Source: Erythrobasidium yunnanense (Eukaryota > Basidiomycota > Cystobasidiomycetes > Erythrobasidiales > Erythrobasidiaceae). From it: DNA of 64,000 nt. The position numbers were made by a program, and so were the translations under genes. The DNA lies in assembly GCA_001600175.1 (NCBI GenBank), contig BCJC01000002.1, positions 1,308,318 to 1,372,317 on the forward strand, written 5' to 3'. Of the stretch, positions 1 through 15,849 are shown in pieces. Position 1 is the stretch's first letter, and each line of letters opens with the position of its first letter. Below the pieces are notes generated by a model that was not told where the DNA came from, did not search any database, and was given only the letters and a program-made list of their open reading frames with translations.

Positions 1-459
1 GGTCCTGCGGTCCTTCTACGTTGTCCAGCATAGTCATACAGCAGCAGTAGAAGTGGAGAATTCGTTCACAGTGCATGATAGGGATGTGACCAGGTCGATT
101 GGGTTTTCGAGAAGGACATGGTTTGGGCAGCGCAGCAAGACGGCAGGGAAATGGACATGACAAGTGGAATCAGCCTCTTGATCCGTATAGACTGGTCAAC
201 AACTGTAGCAGTACCTTCGAGATAGGCATTTCAGATATGTGTCTTGAAGCACAAGTTTTTTTTGGCGAAAGAAGGAGAGAGACAAAGCGTGGCAAGCAAG
301 CGGGTAAGTGAGATGCTTCATAGGCTTTCATTGCTATATGGCACTAGCGCTTCTGCAAGTATAGCGACATGATGTCTACACAGATTCTATTGTCGATGCA
401 TTGCATGCTTCTGCCTTGACTCTTTGTTCTTTTGGGCTATTCTCGTGAGATCGCAATGC
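1..459. other. Left-edge region, no confident gene
   Basis: I see no convincing gene here. On the minus strand an ATG at 119 opens a short reading frame towards the left edge (MSFSKTQSTW...). It has a possible donor nearby, so it could be the first exon of a gene lying mostly outside the window. The plus-strand open frame at 99-311 is low in recognisable content and probably spurious. The stretch also has to hold the 3' untranslated region of the peroxiredoxin gene to its right. Confidence 0.3.
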
Positions 460-1439
460 TTAGAGCTTGGCCATGAAGTTGTCGGCTTTTGTGACGGTGA
501 CTTGACCGAGGTCATCTTCGAGCTCGAGCTCCTTGACGATTCCATCCTGGACGAGGAGGACGTATCCTGGAGAACGGCGATCCGACAATTAGCCTGCGCT
601 CTACCGACACATCTATAATGACGCTTACTCTTTGAACGAGCGTTTCCAAGGATGGGACCAGCGTCGAAGGACATGCCGATGGCAGAGGTGAACTTGCCAG
701 CATCATCAGCGAGGAAGTGGACCTTGGCGCTGTCGGCAGCACCAAGCTTCTCCTTCCATGCTTCCATTACGAACCTGAGAGATGAAGATGAAAGAGGTCA
801 GAAAGCAGCCCGTGCTTGGAGTAAAGACGGCGCGTACTGGTCATTGACGGCAACGACGTAGATGTCGGAGACACCCTTAGCGAGGATGGCATCGAGGTTC
901 TTGACGTATCCAGGGACCTGAGTAGAGCAGGTGGAGCTGGATTATGGAGAAGACGTGCCTTCAGCCGAAAAGCGTCTGTGGTTTTCTCGCGAGCCCGACT
1001 GACGTGAAAGCTCCTGGAACACCGACGATGATGATCTTCCCTGGCGTGTTGTCGAGGTCTACATTGGCGTTTGTTCTGATGGAAGAAAGCGACGCAGAGG
1101 GTAATAGTCAGTCTTTAAGCCGGCTCGTCATCAGTCGGAGTCCGAGAACATACACGGAGTGCCTGCACATCAACGAGGTCAGCTTTGATCATGCTATACG
1201 CTGAATGTACGCCTACTCCTTGAGCTTCACACCAGTAGCGAGTTTGTCACCCACTTTGATGGGACCGACAATTCCTCCAATAACCGACTGAACTGTTTCC
1301 CAGAGGTTAGCGAGCTATAGTCTTCTTCCTGACGCCATGCTCACCTTTCTGGATGATCTCTGCCATGATGCGTTATATGAAATGATGAGAGAAGAAGAAA
1401 GACAAGCAACGAAGACACCTTACCGGTTGCGCGAGCCAT
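460..1439 (-). CDS. Type-5 peroxiredoxin (AHP1/PMP20 family)
   Basis: Thiol peroxidase that reduces hydrogen and alkyl peroxides using thioredoxin or glutathione. Spliced by eye, the protein has KVGDKLATGVKL near the start, then the active-site loop PGAFTSTCSTQVPGY, in which the Cys of TCS is the peroxidatic residue. Next come VNDQ, the block MEAWKEKLGAADSAKVHFLA, and the end NFMAKL. The active-site Cys is seen only if an intron is removed with its donor at AC|GTCAG. At least five small introns are present. Two starts fit: ATG at 1439 with a 16-nt first exon, or ATG at 1366 giving MAEIIQK. Both are in frame with the next exon, and in the first model the second ATG lies within the 3' splice site. 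No peroxisomal SKL-type end is seen; it ends in AKL, which resembles one weakly. Confidence 0.88.
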
Positions 1440-1733
1440 GATTAGCCGCGGACACTCTTACAACATGCTGCGACATGAAGCACCTCTCTTTACATGCCTC
1501 CACCACAACAGAAGCGCTGTCTCTGATACTGACAGGTGTTTAGTCCAGCACTAATGCAAGTCTGACAGGTGTCTTGTCAGGTCCACTGCTCGGGCGCTTA
1601 GTCCTTCGATCCGGGTTTCTCAAGCGCTTCCTGTTGAGGACGGTCTCATCGCGAAACCTCGAGGCATATGCCAGCTTCAATGCCTTCACGGTTGGCCTTT
1701 GTGCCTGTGCTGTGCCTGGTGTCCGGCTAGAAA

Positions 1734-2317
1734 ATGTCGACAGCCTCGCTGTCGACTCTGCACGTCAAGCTTACGAGAGCAGAACCACTTGAACCCAGAT
1801 CATCGCTAGACATGCAAGCCGCCCATACGCAGAGCGCTCGAACGCCCTTCTTCAGCAGATCCTCCGTACAAGGTTCACAGACTGCGAGACGCAAATCCAG
1901 TAGGTCCTTGACATCAGTCACCCGCATTACGTGCTTATGCCTATGCCAGGTGCTTCATCGATCGCCAAACTCATGGAGTCACCCAGCTACGATGAATACG
2001 CTCAGCTGATCAAGCTGCTCGCAGTCGCCAAAAAGCCATCAATCTTCAGTCTATCACACGCAGTCAGATGTGCCAATGCTATCCTGGCATCCGAGCCCAT
2101 GCAAAAGGCATTCGACCATAAAGCTCCCATATCGGCTTACAATGGAAGCGTCCTTCAGGAGCTGTGTCTCCTATGGGATCACGCTCAGCGCTTTGCACAA
2201 GCTGATGTACAGCACCTCGGATCGCAGATGGTTGGTGGAGTGAACAGGACTCCGCTAGAGGCCTTCCGCAGACAGATTCAGCTGACCCATGAGCAGCTTG
2301 TAATGCATACAAGTTAG
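1734..2317 (+). CDS. Hypothetical protein, two exons
   Basis: Family not recognised. Exon 1 (1734-1900) and exon 2 (1950-2317) join across a 49-nt GT-AG intron in the same frame (S|ASSIAKLMESPSYDEY), giving about 177 residues. The N-terminal third is basic and rich in Ser, Thr and Arg (TPFFSRSSVQGSQTARRKSS). This could be a mitochondrial targeting region but is not diagnostic. The C-terminal part is helical and leucine-rich, with no membrane segment. It shares an upstream region of about 290 bp with the divergent peroxiredoxin gene. The clean splice and single long second exon support a real gene; the start choice is tentative. Confidence 0.5.
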
Positions 2318-2432
2318 GCGTGCTGTAAAGTAGTATATGCAGACCTGCTGCTTTGTTATTCATTCATAGCTATAGTGATGGCTACACATTACATTGATCG
2401 CGCAGGGACGAGCTGGCAAGCCGAGTCCTGCG

Positions 2433-3588
2433 CTATCGCTTAACATAAGAGGCTTGCCGATTGCCATTGAAGTTGGAAGGCGAGTTGTCGATTCTGGGAA
2501 ACATGTCCTGTACTGAAAGGATCTCAAGCCTCAGTAGGTATGCAGTGGAAATTAGACAGTCCGCACTCACTAGTGACAGCATTTATGATCTTGAATTTTT
2601 TTTTCACCATTTCCGCGCTGCTTGCTGCCGAACAAAGCCATTTTGCGAGGATACTCGATTTCTGCACGTACCCGTATCTTCTTACCCCATTGATCAATCT
2701 GTTTCGCGCCGTACATATTGAGCGCGCACTGCTTGTTATGGTTGAGCTTCCTCTCTGCGGCATCGAATTGATGTGGCTTGATAGGCACTTTCTGCTGTTT
2801 GAAAGCCGCCGAAATGCATTGTGGATTCACGACTCCGTCGACGTATTGGCGGCGATCGTAGTCTACTGTCTTGACATAGTGCAGAGGTAAATTTTGCGCA
2901 AGATACCAGCAAGATGAGTTGTAATCGAGGTAGAAGAGTGCTTCTAGAGTCACCGTCATCGGGGGCAGAGATAAGAAATCGTTCTGCGGAACACAATTTG
3001 GTCAGGAGAGCTCCCTTCGCACCGAGTGGCTGCAGACTCACGAGCAGCGAATCATTGCTGAATGCCTTTGTACCGTCTAGCGGAGCCAGCCATTCGGCAG
3101 GAGCAGACCTCGCTTGTCTTGGAGGCTACGACTGTAGGCAGAATAGCTTAGCGCATAGATCATCGCGGATCATGTCACCCAACGTCCCGTGCTCTGTCCG
3201 AAATAATCGTTTCCCCTTATAGCGGGGGGTGCTGATACCGCAGGAGTCTGCCGTCTTGGGCTTGGAACTGGAGGAGGCCGAGGAGACGTTGTTGATGTGG
3301 TAGCGGCGCGATAGGTAGGTCGTCGTGGGATTGTGCTTGGTGTAGGCGAGTCTTGCACTGACTGCACGTATGCCCGGCCGGCAGCGAAGGTATTGGAGCC
3401 ATCAGTCACTGCATGTTTGTATGACTGGCCAGCAGCATATAGGTTGATGTGTGTAGAGCTGCCAGAATCTGTAGAGTGCTGCTATCAGTAATCGTGGTGC
3501 AAGTGCGACAATCCCATCAACCCTTACGAACGGCTCGAGCAGGACGCCTCGGAGGCAGCTGGGGTGGGCTATTGTAGACGGCTGTCAT
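2433..3588 (-). CDS. Hypothetical protein with proline-rich N-terminus
   Basis: Family not recognised. The model reads from ATG at 3588 through about five exons. The N-terminus holds a PxxP-type stretch (NSPPQLPPRRPARA), then a Ser/Thr/Pro-rich linker that looks disordered. Then comes a more ordered half: EWLAPLDGTKAFSNDSLL, LPPMTVTLEALFYLDY, YVDGVVNPQCISAAF, and the end QIDQWVQDMFPRIDNSP. The last junction (TGGG|GTAAGA to TTTCAG|TACAGG) restores the frame and gives a stop at 2433-2435. Without that splice the frame ends at 2570. A small membrane-free scaffold protein with an SH3-ligand-like N-terminus is my reading; this is inference only. Confidence 0.45.
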
Positions 3589-3728
3589 GCTTCTTGTGTA
3601 TGTGAAGTCAAGCCTGAAAGCTTGCACCTATGGCTACTGCTAGCTCTTGAGTAAAAGGGAGTTACGGGTGCATAGCGTGCACAATGGTGATTTGACTTGA
3701 TGACTACTCCGACCTGACCAAACGAGAC

Positions 3729-4621
3729 TCATTTGTCGATGAGCTGGCGGAACGTCAACGATATCCGGCCTTGCTTGATTCTCAGTTGTTTCGGCTGCAT
3801 CGTTTGCATCAGCGCTGAGATCGCTTTCTCGAGGTGCACAAAGACTAACGATCTCATGCTTCCAGTACTTCTGCGTCTGACCTTGCATAATGACCAAGCT
3901 ACCGTCCGCTAAGGGCCAGCGTTTCTTGTACTTGCTTGTCGTGGCATCGGATGGAGGTTTCTTATGCTGGAGGATAAAGTCGCGCTCTGCTCCGAGCGAT
4001 ATCGAAGCAATGCACAAATTCTCTGCAAGCGGCGGTCAGTCTTGCGACTGTCGAGGGCAGACAATCCACCTCACCCAGATTATCGCTATGCGAACCAATG
4101 TAGACCGATCCATCATCGTACCGATTGAGCATACAGTGATTGAAGGTAGTCTGGAGTTTGTCTTCTACATATCGCTGGATCTCCTGTAAGATCGGAGGAT
4201 GCTGCTTCTGCAAAGGTACTTCGGTTCCAGAATACTTGAGCGTTTCTGGGCTTTCTTCGGAACCGTATGCTGCAATCTGACGGGATTGTAGGAAGCTACG
4301 CCCATACATGCGCAGCGTAGGCTGGTACCCTGACCTGTCATGTCAGCAATAGCCGGAATGACAGCATCCGAGAAAGGCGTTCGCACAGGCTTCCAGCTCG
4401 AGTAGCTCCTTGTACCATCGTTTAGCAAGCTTAGGTTCAACGAAGTTTGCGACATAGTAGATTTCGCTATCTTCCAGATCCAGACGAGCATCATCGGGCA
4501 GGACAGCAGGTTCGACAGGTCTGAAGTCGCCAGCAACGACCTTCTTGCGTTTTAGCGGTGCATCAGATCCATCTGCATTGGCAGGCATATCAGCATCAGC
4601 ATCAGCTTTGCGTTTGACCAT
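3729..4621 (-). CDS. AlkB-like 2-oxoglutarate/Fe(II) dioxygenase (ALKBH2/3 type)
   Basis: Oxidative demethylase of alkylated nucleic-acid bases. The N-terminus is basic with an NLS-like run (LKRKKVVAGDF). The catalytic core follows: RMYGRSFLQSRQIAAYG (substrate-recognition side), FNHCMLNRYDDGSVYIGSHSDNLE (metal ligands H and D of HSD), then IASISLGAERDFILQHK. Next is GSLVIMQGQTQKYWKHEIPK with the second His, and the end GRISLTFRQLIDK with the 2-oxoglutarate-binding Arg. The C-terminal exon is found only after removing a roughly 55-nt intron between KHEI and PKQLRIKQ, which gives the family's normal ending. Its ATG lies 26 nt from the ATG of the divergent WD40 gene. Confidence 0.9.
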
Positions 4622-4647
4622 CTCGATATCGTCCTGAGCCCAAGATT

Positions 4648-6239
4648 ATGGGCGACATCGCAGAGCAATGCCGGCAGCTCGTCGCAGAGTACCTCTCGTC
4701 AAGCGGATACACGCAGACTCTAGCTGCTTTCCAGGCTGAGGCGCCTTCATCAACATCGCCTGACTCTGTACGCGATCCTGCGCTGCTACCTTTGGATCTC
4801 AAGAAGCTCGTACAGCTCTGGCTGGATCAGCAAGCCATATCTGACAAGCTCGCTGAAGCAGATCTCAACGACCATGTCACAAAAGCCCAGGCTTTTGATT
4901 GGCATAAATCCATCAGTCCCTCGCTACCTCATCGCGTTACCCGGACCCTTCGAGATATCCATCTCAGCGCCATCTTGAGCGTAACATACTGCGAGCTTCC
5001 TAGAAGGACGTTCGATACGGCGACCGCGACTTACACGAGCGCCCGGATACCCTGCATAGTCACGTCTTCGACCGACAAGAGGATATGCTTCACGAACACG
5101 CGCGATTGGACACTGGAAGATAGCTTTGAGCCGTGCTCTTCTGTGACTCTCAGCATTAAGATGAATCCGGTATATCCCTGGCTCATGCTGAGCGGCGCAA
5201 TGGACGGGTCGTACTCTATTACCAATCTCCTGACAAGGGAATCAGCCAATAACAAACTCCATTCGAAGTAGTGCGTATGAGCTCGCCAAATATGTCGTAA
5301 AGGGGATCGCTAATGCTGTAGAAAAAGCGTAATCAGGGTCGCATGGAGCGATGATGGATTGTGGTTCTGCTCGCTTGGCTACGATCGCAAGATATGCCTA
5401 TACGAAGTCATTGTGACGCTGCCCACGGAGCGCTCGGTAGATCAAGATGAATTCGCCAATCAGCCTACTTTCACATACAAGCTACGCTGGGAGAAGATCC
5501 TTCCATCGAACCCAGAAGCCGTTGTCTTCCTTTCAGATTCTTCATACCTAGCGTTCACGAGGAGAGACGACAATCAGCTGCACTATGTCAATCTCGCTGA
5601 AGGTGCCAATTTCGAGATGTCGAGTTACAACCTCAACGAGAATCTGGACTCGCACATCAGCTTCTGCATGTATGTAGCTCGCTCACGTGATTCCCTCAGT
5701 CGCATATCGCTAATCAGGGCTTTCCTACCCAGACTATCGCTGGCGATCCATCCCAGCGGGCAGGCTATCACTTTACAAACCGACACGCCCATCTCTCGTA
5801 TAATCGTCCTTCCTTTCCATTCAACGAAGCGCGTTCGAGAGACCCTGTACACGAACGCGGAGCAGTCGATCTTCTCGAACCCTAGGCATGCCTGGCTCGC
5901 AGATGGGTCCGGCGTAGCTGTCTCGTCGGACGATGGTATACTCCGGATAGTGGATCTTAATGGAAAGACGAAGTGTTCGATCCCATCGCATGGAGTGGCT
6001 GCAGCGGCACATGATGAGGATACCCCTATCGGAAGCGAATTGTTGAGAGCGCGATACGCTGCAGATCGTGGGAGCAGTGTGATTCGGTGAGCTGCCTGTC
6101 CATACTTCATGTCACGATGACCTCATCGAGTTATTGACTCATTGCGATGTCTACCAGCGATCTATGCGTGCTTCCAGACAACACAGTTGTTTCATGCGGC
6201 CTCGACAAGACTATCAGGATATCGCAGCCGGGACTCTGA
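4648..6239 (+). CDS. LisH and WD40-repeat protein
   Basis: The first 40 residues form a LisH dimerisation motif (IAEQCRQLVAEYLSSSGYTQ TLAAF). WD40-type blades follow: LSAILSVTYCELPRR, PCIVTSSTDKRICFTN, LWFCSLGYDRKICLYE, HAWLADGSGVAVSSDDGILR and finally VVSCGLDKTIRISQPGL. This makes it a scaffold protein of about 490 residues. There are about four exons; the last one encodes DLCVLPDNTVVSCGLDKT. I cannot name the orthologue with confidence. It converges on the FAD oxidoreductase with only 29 nt between the stops, and it diverges from the AlkB gene with 26 nt between the start codons. Confidence 0.8.
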
Positions 6240-6268
6240 GATAGCCTTTAAGGCCAAATCTCGCCACA

Positions 6269-8134
6269 TCACGCAGCGTGTGCATCGGGGATTATATGAG
6301 GGAACAGAGCGAAGATGCGATTCGGATCATACTTTGCCTACATCGAGAAGATCAGCTCTTTCCAAGCCTCGCCAAGGTCTTGCGGCTCGTACCTTTAGGC
6401 GTTGTAACCTAGGATAATTCTGCTTGAACATATCTTCAGGCTTTGCGGGCAAAGCACAGGCATTAGACACCAAACCGAGATCTTGTCCGGTATTCTCCGT
6501 CTCGTGCTTGCGAATAATGTCGCTGACAGCATTCACAAAGCCGATGGCAGCTTCATCCTCCTCTGCTTGATGGTAACTGCGGGGTACCAGTATTAGCAGC
6601 ATTTGGCAAGCATTCATGCAGCAATACTAACTTCGAGGTGATGACTACATAGGAATGATTTTGCACACCGCAGGGATAGGCGGTGGCTGTCGGGTCAGGC
6701 CTTTTCGTGGCATGGGATTCGAAGAGTATCATTGGATTGTGACTCGGATGACCTTGCAAGTAGCTCCTATGTAGAGCTTCGCATTCTTCAATCATAGCTG
6801 GCCATGTCTGCGAGTAGGCCGCACTGGCAGTAGCCATCCGCGGCGGGACAGCTATCAAGTGTCGCGTCAATTAAAGATGGCTATCTTGGCGATAGAAGGG
6901 TTACGTACCTCCGAGCAAGACTGCGTCTGCAGCATGGCTCAACTCTACCATCGACTCTGCGAACTTGGTGTCCTGGAAGACAGGCTTGATGTCCTCCAAG
7001 AAGGGCTTGAAGACGGATAATTGGTGTTCGCGCGTGCCAACAGCCCATGGGTTGATCATCAACGCTTGCTTCAAACGTTGTCAGCATATGCTTAGCCAAA
7101 TAAGACAGGCGCAGCACGCACACCACCATGAGGCGATTTCATGATGCCGGCTACCAGACTCTCGCGATCGGAGCGGCTCTTTAGCCAGTCCTGTCACAGC
7201 GTCAGCGTTATCCAACGTAGATTGTGTTGCGAGACTATAGCGTACCCGCAGGGTGGTATAGAAACGATGGCTGTCTTCCATAGAATAGAACATGACCCCG
7301 CAGAACATTTCCGACTGTTCATAGGAGCGACTCAGTACAGATCATGAACTGAGACGGATTGAAAGCGTTTGTACAATTTCAGGATATGTCTTGAGGGTGA
7401 ACTCTGTGATGACCCCAAACTGAGAGGCTCCACCTCGAATGGCCCAGAAGAGATCGGGCTCGGTATTCGCATCGCACTGGACAATCTCTCCACTCGCAAG
7501 GACAACCGTTGCGCCCTGAACTTGATCGACGCCCATGCCATATAAGCTCGAGAGCCAGCTATATCCGCCGTTGGAGAAGAAACCGCCGCAACCCACTACC
7601 CAGACGCCTCCGCCAGCAATGAGTCTGCTGTGCTTGTGTAGTTCCTTGTAAACCTCGTCGAAGATGCAGCCTCCGCCAATAGTGACGAGGTCGCCATTCG
7701 TGGGGCTGACATGGTTGATCTTGCGCAAGTCGATAAGCAGACCACCTTCGATAGAAGAACCGCCAGCAACCTTGGAAAGACGAAGGGGGAGGGTCAGTTT
7801 GATTGGCTCGGAGAGTAACAATTATCGACAGGCTAGCTTCTACGGCGATCTCACATTCTGACCACCGCCTTTAATCGCCAATTTAACGTTGTTGTGTACA
7901 GCCCATTTGACAGCAGCTGCGACATCTTCTGTGTCTACAGGGTAGAAGTGGAATAAAGGCTTACGAGAGACGGATTGGACTGCCCGCTGGACGCGAGGAG
8001 AGGGTGATTCAGTCAGTATCGACGTGAAGGTGCATTAGAATCACGGTGTATGCAAGCGTGTATTCCTCTCCGTCGATTTCGGCCAGTATGCGTCCGCGAA
8101 GGCCTGCTTCGCCTATGTTTTTGGCAAGATCCAT
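6269..8134 (-). CDS. FAD-binding oxidoreductase of the BBE/FAD_binding_4 family
   Basis: Flavin-dependent oxidase of the berberine-bridge (PCMH) fold. The N-terminal half carries the FAD domain: AVKWAVHNNVKLAIKGGGQN, GGLLIDLRKINHVSP, VTIGGGCIFDEVYKEL, then GGFFSNGGYSWLSSLYGMGV and GATVVLASGEIV. The segment RGGASQFGVITEFTLKTYP is the family's highly conserved Gly-rich block. The C-terminus has the BBE motif NYPRLQRLKAKYDPNRIF, found by removing a final intron after RLK. The residues usually linked covalently to FAD are not seen: the His of SGGHS is Gln here (GGGQN), and the second-site Cys of VCPTV is absent (GGGVWVVGCGGF). There is no clear signal peptide, so it may be cytosolic. The substrate is unknown. 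Confidence 0.85.
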
Positions 8135-8303
8135 GACAAGATACCGGTGTTCTGACGAGCAGGAAACAGTTGCTGTGTGTATTCTGCCATCAAGAGCAGT
8201 CTACCACATACATAACAGTCGCGCCTTGCGTATGTAGATTCGGACATCGCAATACCGACTTCCGGGGACCCACATTTAACTCCGCATCTTACATCCTCAC
8301 TAC

Positions 8304-12768
<4,465 letters not shown>

Positions 12769-13270
12769 CGCGAGCCCGACTGCAAGCTAGGTCTGTAGCT
12801 ATCACACGCCAAGTGCGTCGTTCCTTCTGGTTAAAATTGGCGAGAATCGGATGTTTTTATGTCGAACGAAGCAAGAAAGTAGGGACCGGCTGTGAACTAA
12901 AGTTGACTTGAATTCTGCTTCGTGCATGATGTATCATTCAAGACTTGGATTTCTACTACATTACACGAAGGCAGTCAAAGCGCGCGAACGCAGCCCAAAC
13001 CGACTGGATAACGCGTAAACGATGCTGGCTAATGAGAACAACAAGTAGACACCGAGGACTGCAGTAGTTTACTCTACGTACTTAGAACTATACTGTGGGG
13101 CGGCGACAATCAGTCGGAAGGTTTGACGATGCGCGTCTGCTGAGGGAGGGAGATAAAAGTCAGGTGTAAGCTATTGATACTGCGCCTGTTCTAACGTGAC
13201 AGTGGTACTTACATTGCGCTACAAGGGTATATGAAATGCGTGTTGTACACCCGAAGGAGCAGGCGGCGAT
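12769..13270. other. Intergenic region upstream of YAK1
   Basis: About 500 bp between the YAK1 start and the phosducin-like stop, both on the minus strand. I see no gene, repeat or RNA structure in it. It should hold the YAK1 promoter and 5' untranslated region and the 3' end of the phosducin-like transcript. Confidence 0.5.
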
Positions 13271-14340
13271 TTATTCGGTATCCTCATCGTCTGTCGACAA
13301 GCTGTTCGCAGCAAGCGAGGCGTCGATGACACCGTGCCTGATAAGCAAGTATATCAGCATGTATACTGTATACAATGACTATAACGATCTCACCGTATGA
13401 GAAGCTGCTCCACTCTAGCCCTCGTGATCCGATCTGCGTCCAGCTCATCGTCTTCATCGCCATCGCGTCCAGCAAACTGGTCTTCCTTGAACTCCTTCTC
13501 TAGAGCGATCAAGCTCTTAACAGTCTCTCCTCCTCTGTAAATCAAGAAAGTAGGGAGAAGATCTTCTTCGTTGCCCGATGCGAACTCAAGTTCGGTCGAT
13601 AGGGCCCGAACAAACTTGGTGTACTTGTATGACCTTGCAAGAGATGTGAGATGGATATTAATGGCGTTACACAGCGGTATACTCTGAAGAAGGGTCGATC
13701 AGCCTTTGTCCTAGGAAGAGTCGCAAGAATATGGTAGGCGTACCGGATCATATACATGCACAAGGACATATACGCCTTCTTGCTCCTCCACTGCCTTGAC
13801 AAACTGGCTCTGCCCAATTTCGCGAAGGTGTCCAAAGCGAGGTCGGCCCTTTGTCGTCGTCGATGTTGACCTCTCTGCGCTTCCCATCTTCTTGAGTTCC
13901 TCTACCCGTTTCCTTCTGTAGCTTTCCCTTGCATCCTTCTCGCTATCTGACAGGAAGAGGTCATCGTCATCTGCGTCGTCGTTTTCTTCGCGTTGTCTCG
14001 CTGCAGAAGGGAATTTGGGGACAGGACGTGCATTGTTCAATCTGTTCGCAGCTTGTTGCTCGCGATAATCTGCCAGAACACCCTTGACGCCCGTCTTGTA
14101 GGATCCCTTTCCAGCTCGTCCAGGCATGGATCCCTCGCCGTCGTTGTCGAGTTCAGAAGGATGTACGAAGCCTCTAGCATCGTCGTCGTCGTCGTCGTCG
14201 TCGTTGTCGCTGCCATCGCTGATGTCGCTGTCTGTTTGACGTCCTGAAGCTCGCGGCTCGTAGCCTTCTGGGTCAGGCCCAGCAAACAGCGCGCCTGAAA
14301 GGACGGCCTTCTCTAGCGGATCCGTCGTGCTTTCAGCCAT
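13271..14340 (-). CDS. Phosducin-like protein
   Basis: Thioredoxin-fold co-chaperone that works with the CCT chaperonin and G-protein beta subunits. The N-terminus is acidic, with an uninterrupted Asp run from a GTC repeat. The middle has the phosducin signature GVKGVLADYREQQ and the basic helix YRRKRVEELKKMG. The thioredoxin-like part follows: FGHLREIGQSQFVKAVEEQ, VYVLVHVYDP, CNAINIHLTSLARSY, FVRALSTELE and LLPTFLIYRGGETVKSLIA. The end is VEQLLIRYGHGVIDASL with an acidic tail. It is built from three or four exons and its length of about 290 residues is normal. It diverges from the RCC1 gene across about 250 bp. Confidence 0.9.
14181..14203. repeat. CGT trinucleotide microsatellite
   Basis: Seven to eight perfect CGT units, with interrupted copies after them. 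They encode the poly-Asp run of the phosducin-like protein on the minus strand. Such coding repeats often vary in length between strains. Confidence 0.85.
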
Positions 14341-14592
14341 CGTACAGATGTCGGAATTTGGTGATGAAGGGCAGAAAGTTTGTCAATGAAATCGTAGCGG
14401 ATCCAAGTTGCCCGAAGCTCGAGTTTCGTCTGCTTAGACAAAGCTTGAAGTGTAACATCTCCTTCCCTTTACAGCAACACTTTCTCTAGTGGTTGCAGCT
14501 CTTTCGCCTTTTCGCCATGTTCATCTGCCTTGTTTACTCCCACCACTTTACGCGTGTCCCTCCTGCTGATCTGACTTTTCTCAGCGCTTCCG

Positions 14593-15809
14593 ATGCCTCT
14601 GGATGTCCTCGCTGCTGGAAGCAACCTATATGCCCAACTTGCTGCCCATGACGCTCCAAACGATGAGGATCAAGATGCCTTGTTGACCGTCAAGACACCT
14701 CGAACTGTACAATGGCAAAAGCCTGATATTGACGAGATCGCTGGCATCTCAGCTTGTCAGATAGTCTATCGTCAGTATATCTAGTGCGACTTCGAACGAC
14801 GGCCCAGCTCATGCGTCCAGTCGCCGAACAGGTTTCGGAAGCTCTTACAAGCGCGCAGGCTTTCCTTTGGTCACAGATGCTTCCGTACAAGATGAAATCC
14901 TGCAGCGAATGACCCGTATGCCGCCTGTCAAGATGCTAGGCAAAGACTTCCTGCAAGCTTGGCTCGATCAAGATGGTTGCATTCACGCTATCGCCAGCGA
15001 GCAGACCTCAAAAGCTACCTTCATCGACGCGGATTCGGATGCTCATGGTCGTGTGTTGGCTGTAGCGCACGGCGGTACGTTAAGACTCCGAGGAACGAAG
15101 GCAGATACCTGATAGCGCATGCTACTGAATCCCGCAGATCATGCTCTGAGGCTGTATCAAAGCTTACAAGACCTCATAGACACTAATTCCTGTGCCGATG
15201 TAAAGGGATTTCCAGCGGACACACCTGCATCTTTACGCATCACAGCAGGAGCAGCCCATTTCCTCATCCACGTCCGAGGAAGTGAAGTGTACTCGCTTGG
15301 CGACAATCGGCACTTTCAACAAGGCCATTCCCATCCATCTTCATGGACGACATGCCATAAAATCGCATTCTTTGACGACTTTCACACGGACATAAAGATG
15401 ATCGCAGCGGGCAATCTGCATACTCTTTTCCTGACGGAAGATGGAGCGGTGTATGCTGCTGGAAGCGATGCGAATGGACAATGTGGTGGCTTCTCGCAGC
15501 AGCAGGAACCTAGCTTGGTAGAGCTGGAAGAAGGCGAGGATGTAGTGCAGATCGCCTGTGGAAGCAACCACTCTGTTCTATTGACGGACAAGCAGCGAGT
15601 CTACGTATCTGGATCAAGTCAGTACCTCCTAAATGGCTAGTTTCGAGGTGAAGCCGCTGATTCTGCAACTTGCAGACCATGTAGGACAGCTGGCTCTAGG
15701 ACACACGGAAGACTCCAGCACCTTCGTCGCCATTCTCTCACTGTCGACAAAGCCTGTCTCCAACGTTCAGGCTGTCTCGTGGAATACCTTCCTCCTGTAC
15801 GAGACCTGA
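14593..15809 (+). CDS. RCC1-repeat (regulator of chromosome condensation-like) protein
   Basis: Beta-propeller protein of the RCC1 superfamily. The first exon has the repeat-like opening VLAAGSNLYAQLAAHD. Clear RCC1 blades appear later: VYSLGDNRHFQQGHSHPSS, MIAAGNLHTLFLTEDGAVY AAGSDANGQCGG, then VVQIACGSNHSVLLTDKQRV YVSGSS and HVGQLALGHTEDSS. The last exon ends SWNTFLLYET. It has about five exons and about 330 residues. This is small for true RCC1, so it is more like the short fungal ATS1-type propellers. It converges on the telomerase gene with 40 bp between the stops. Confidence 0.85.
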
Positions 15810-15849
15810 TGATCGGCTACAAGATGAACGCCCGCACAATAACGATGTC

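Noticed and set aside
14181-14209. Triplet repeat as a CRISPR-like or regulatory array
   Set aside because: It is a coding microsatellite for poly-Asp; there are no spacers.
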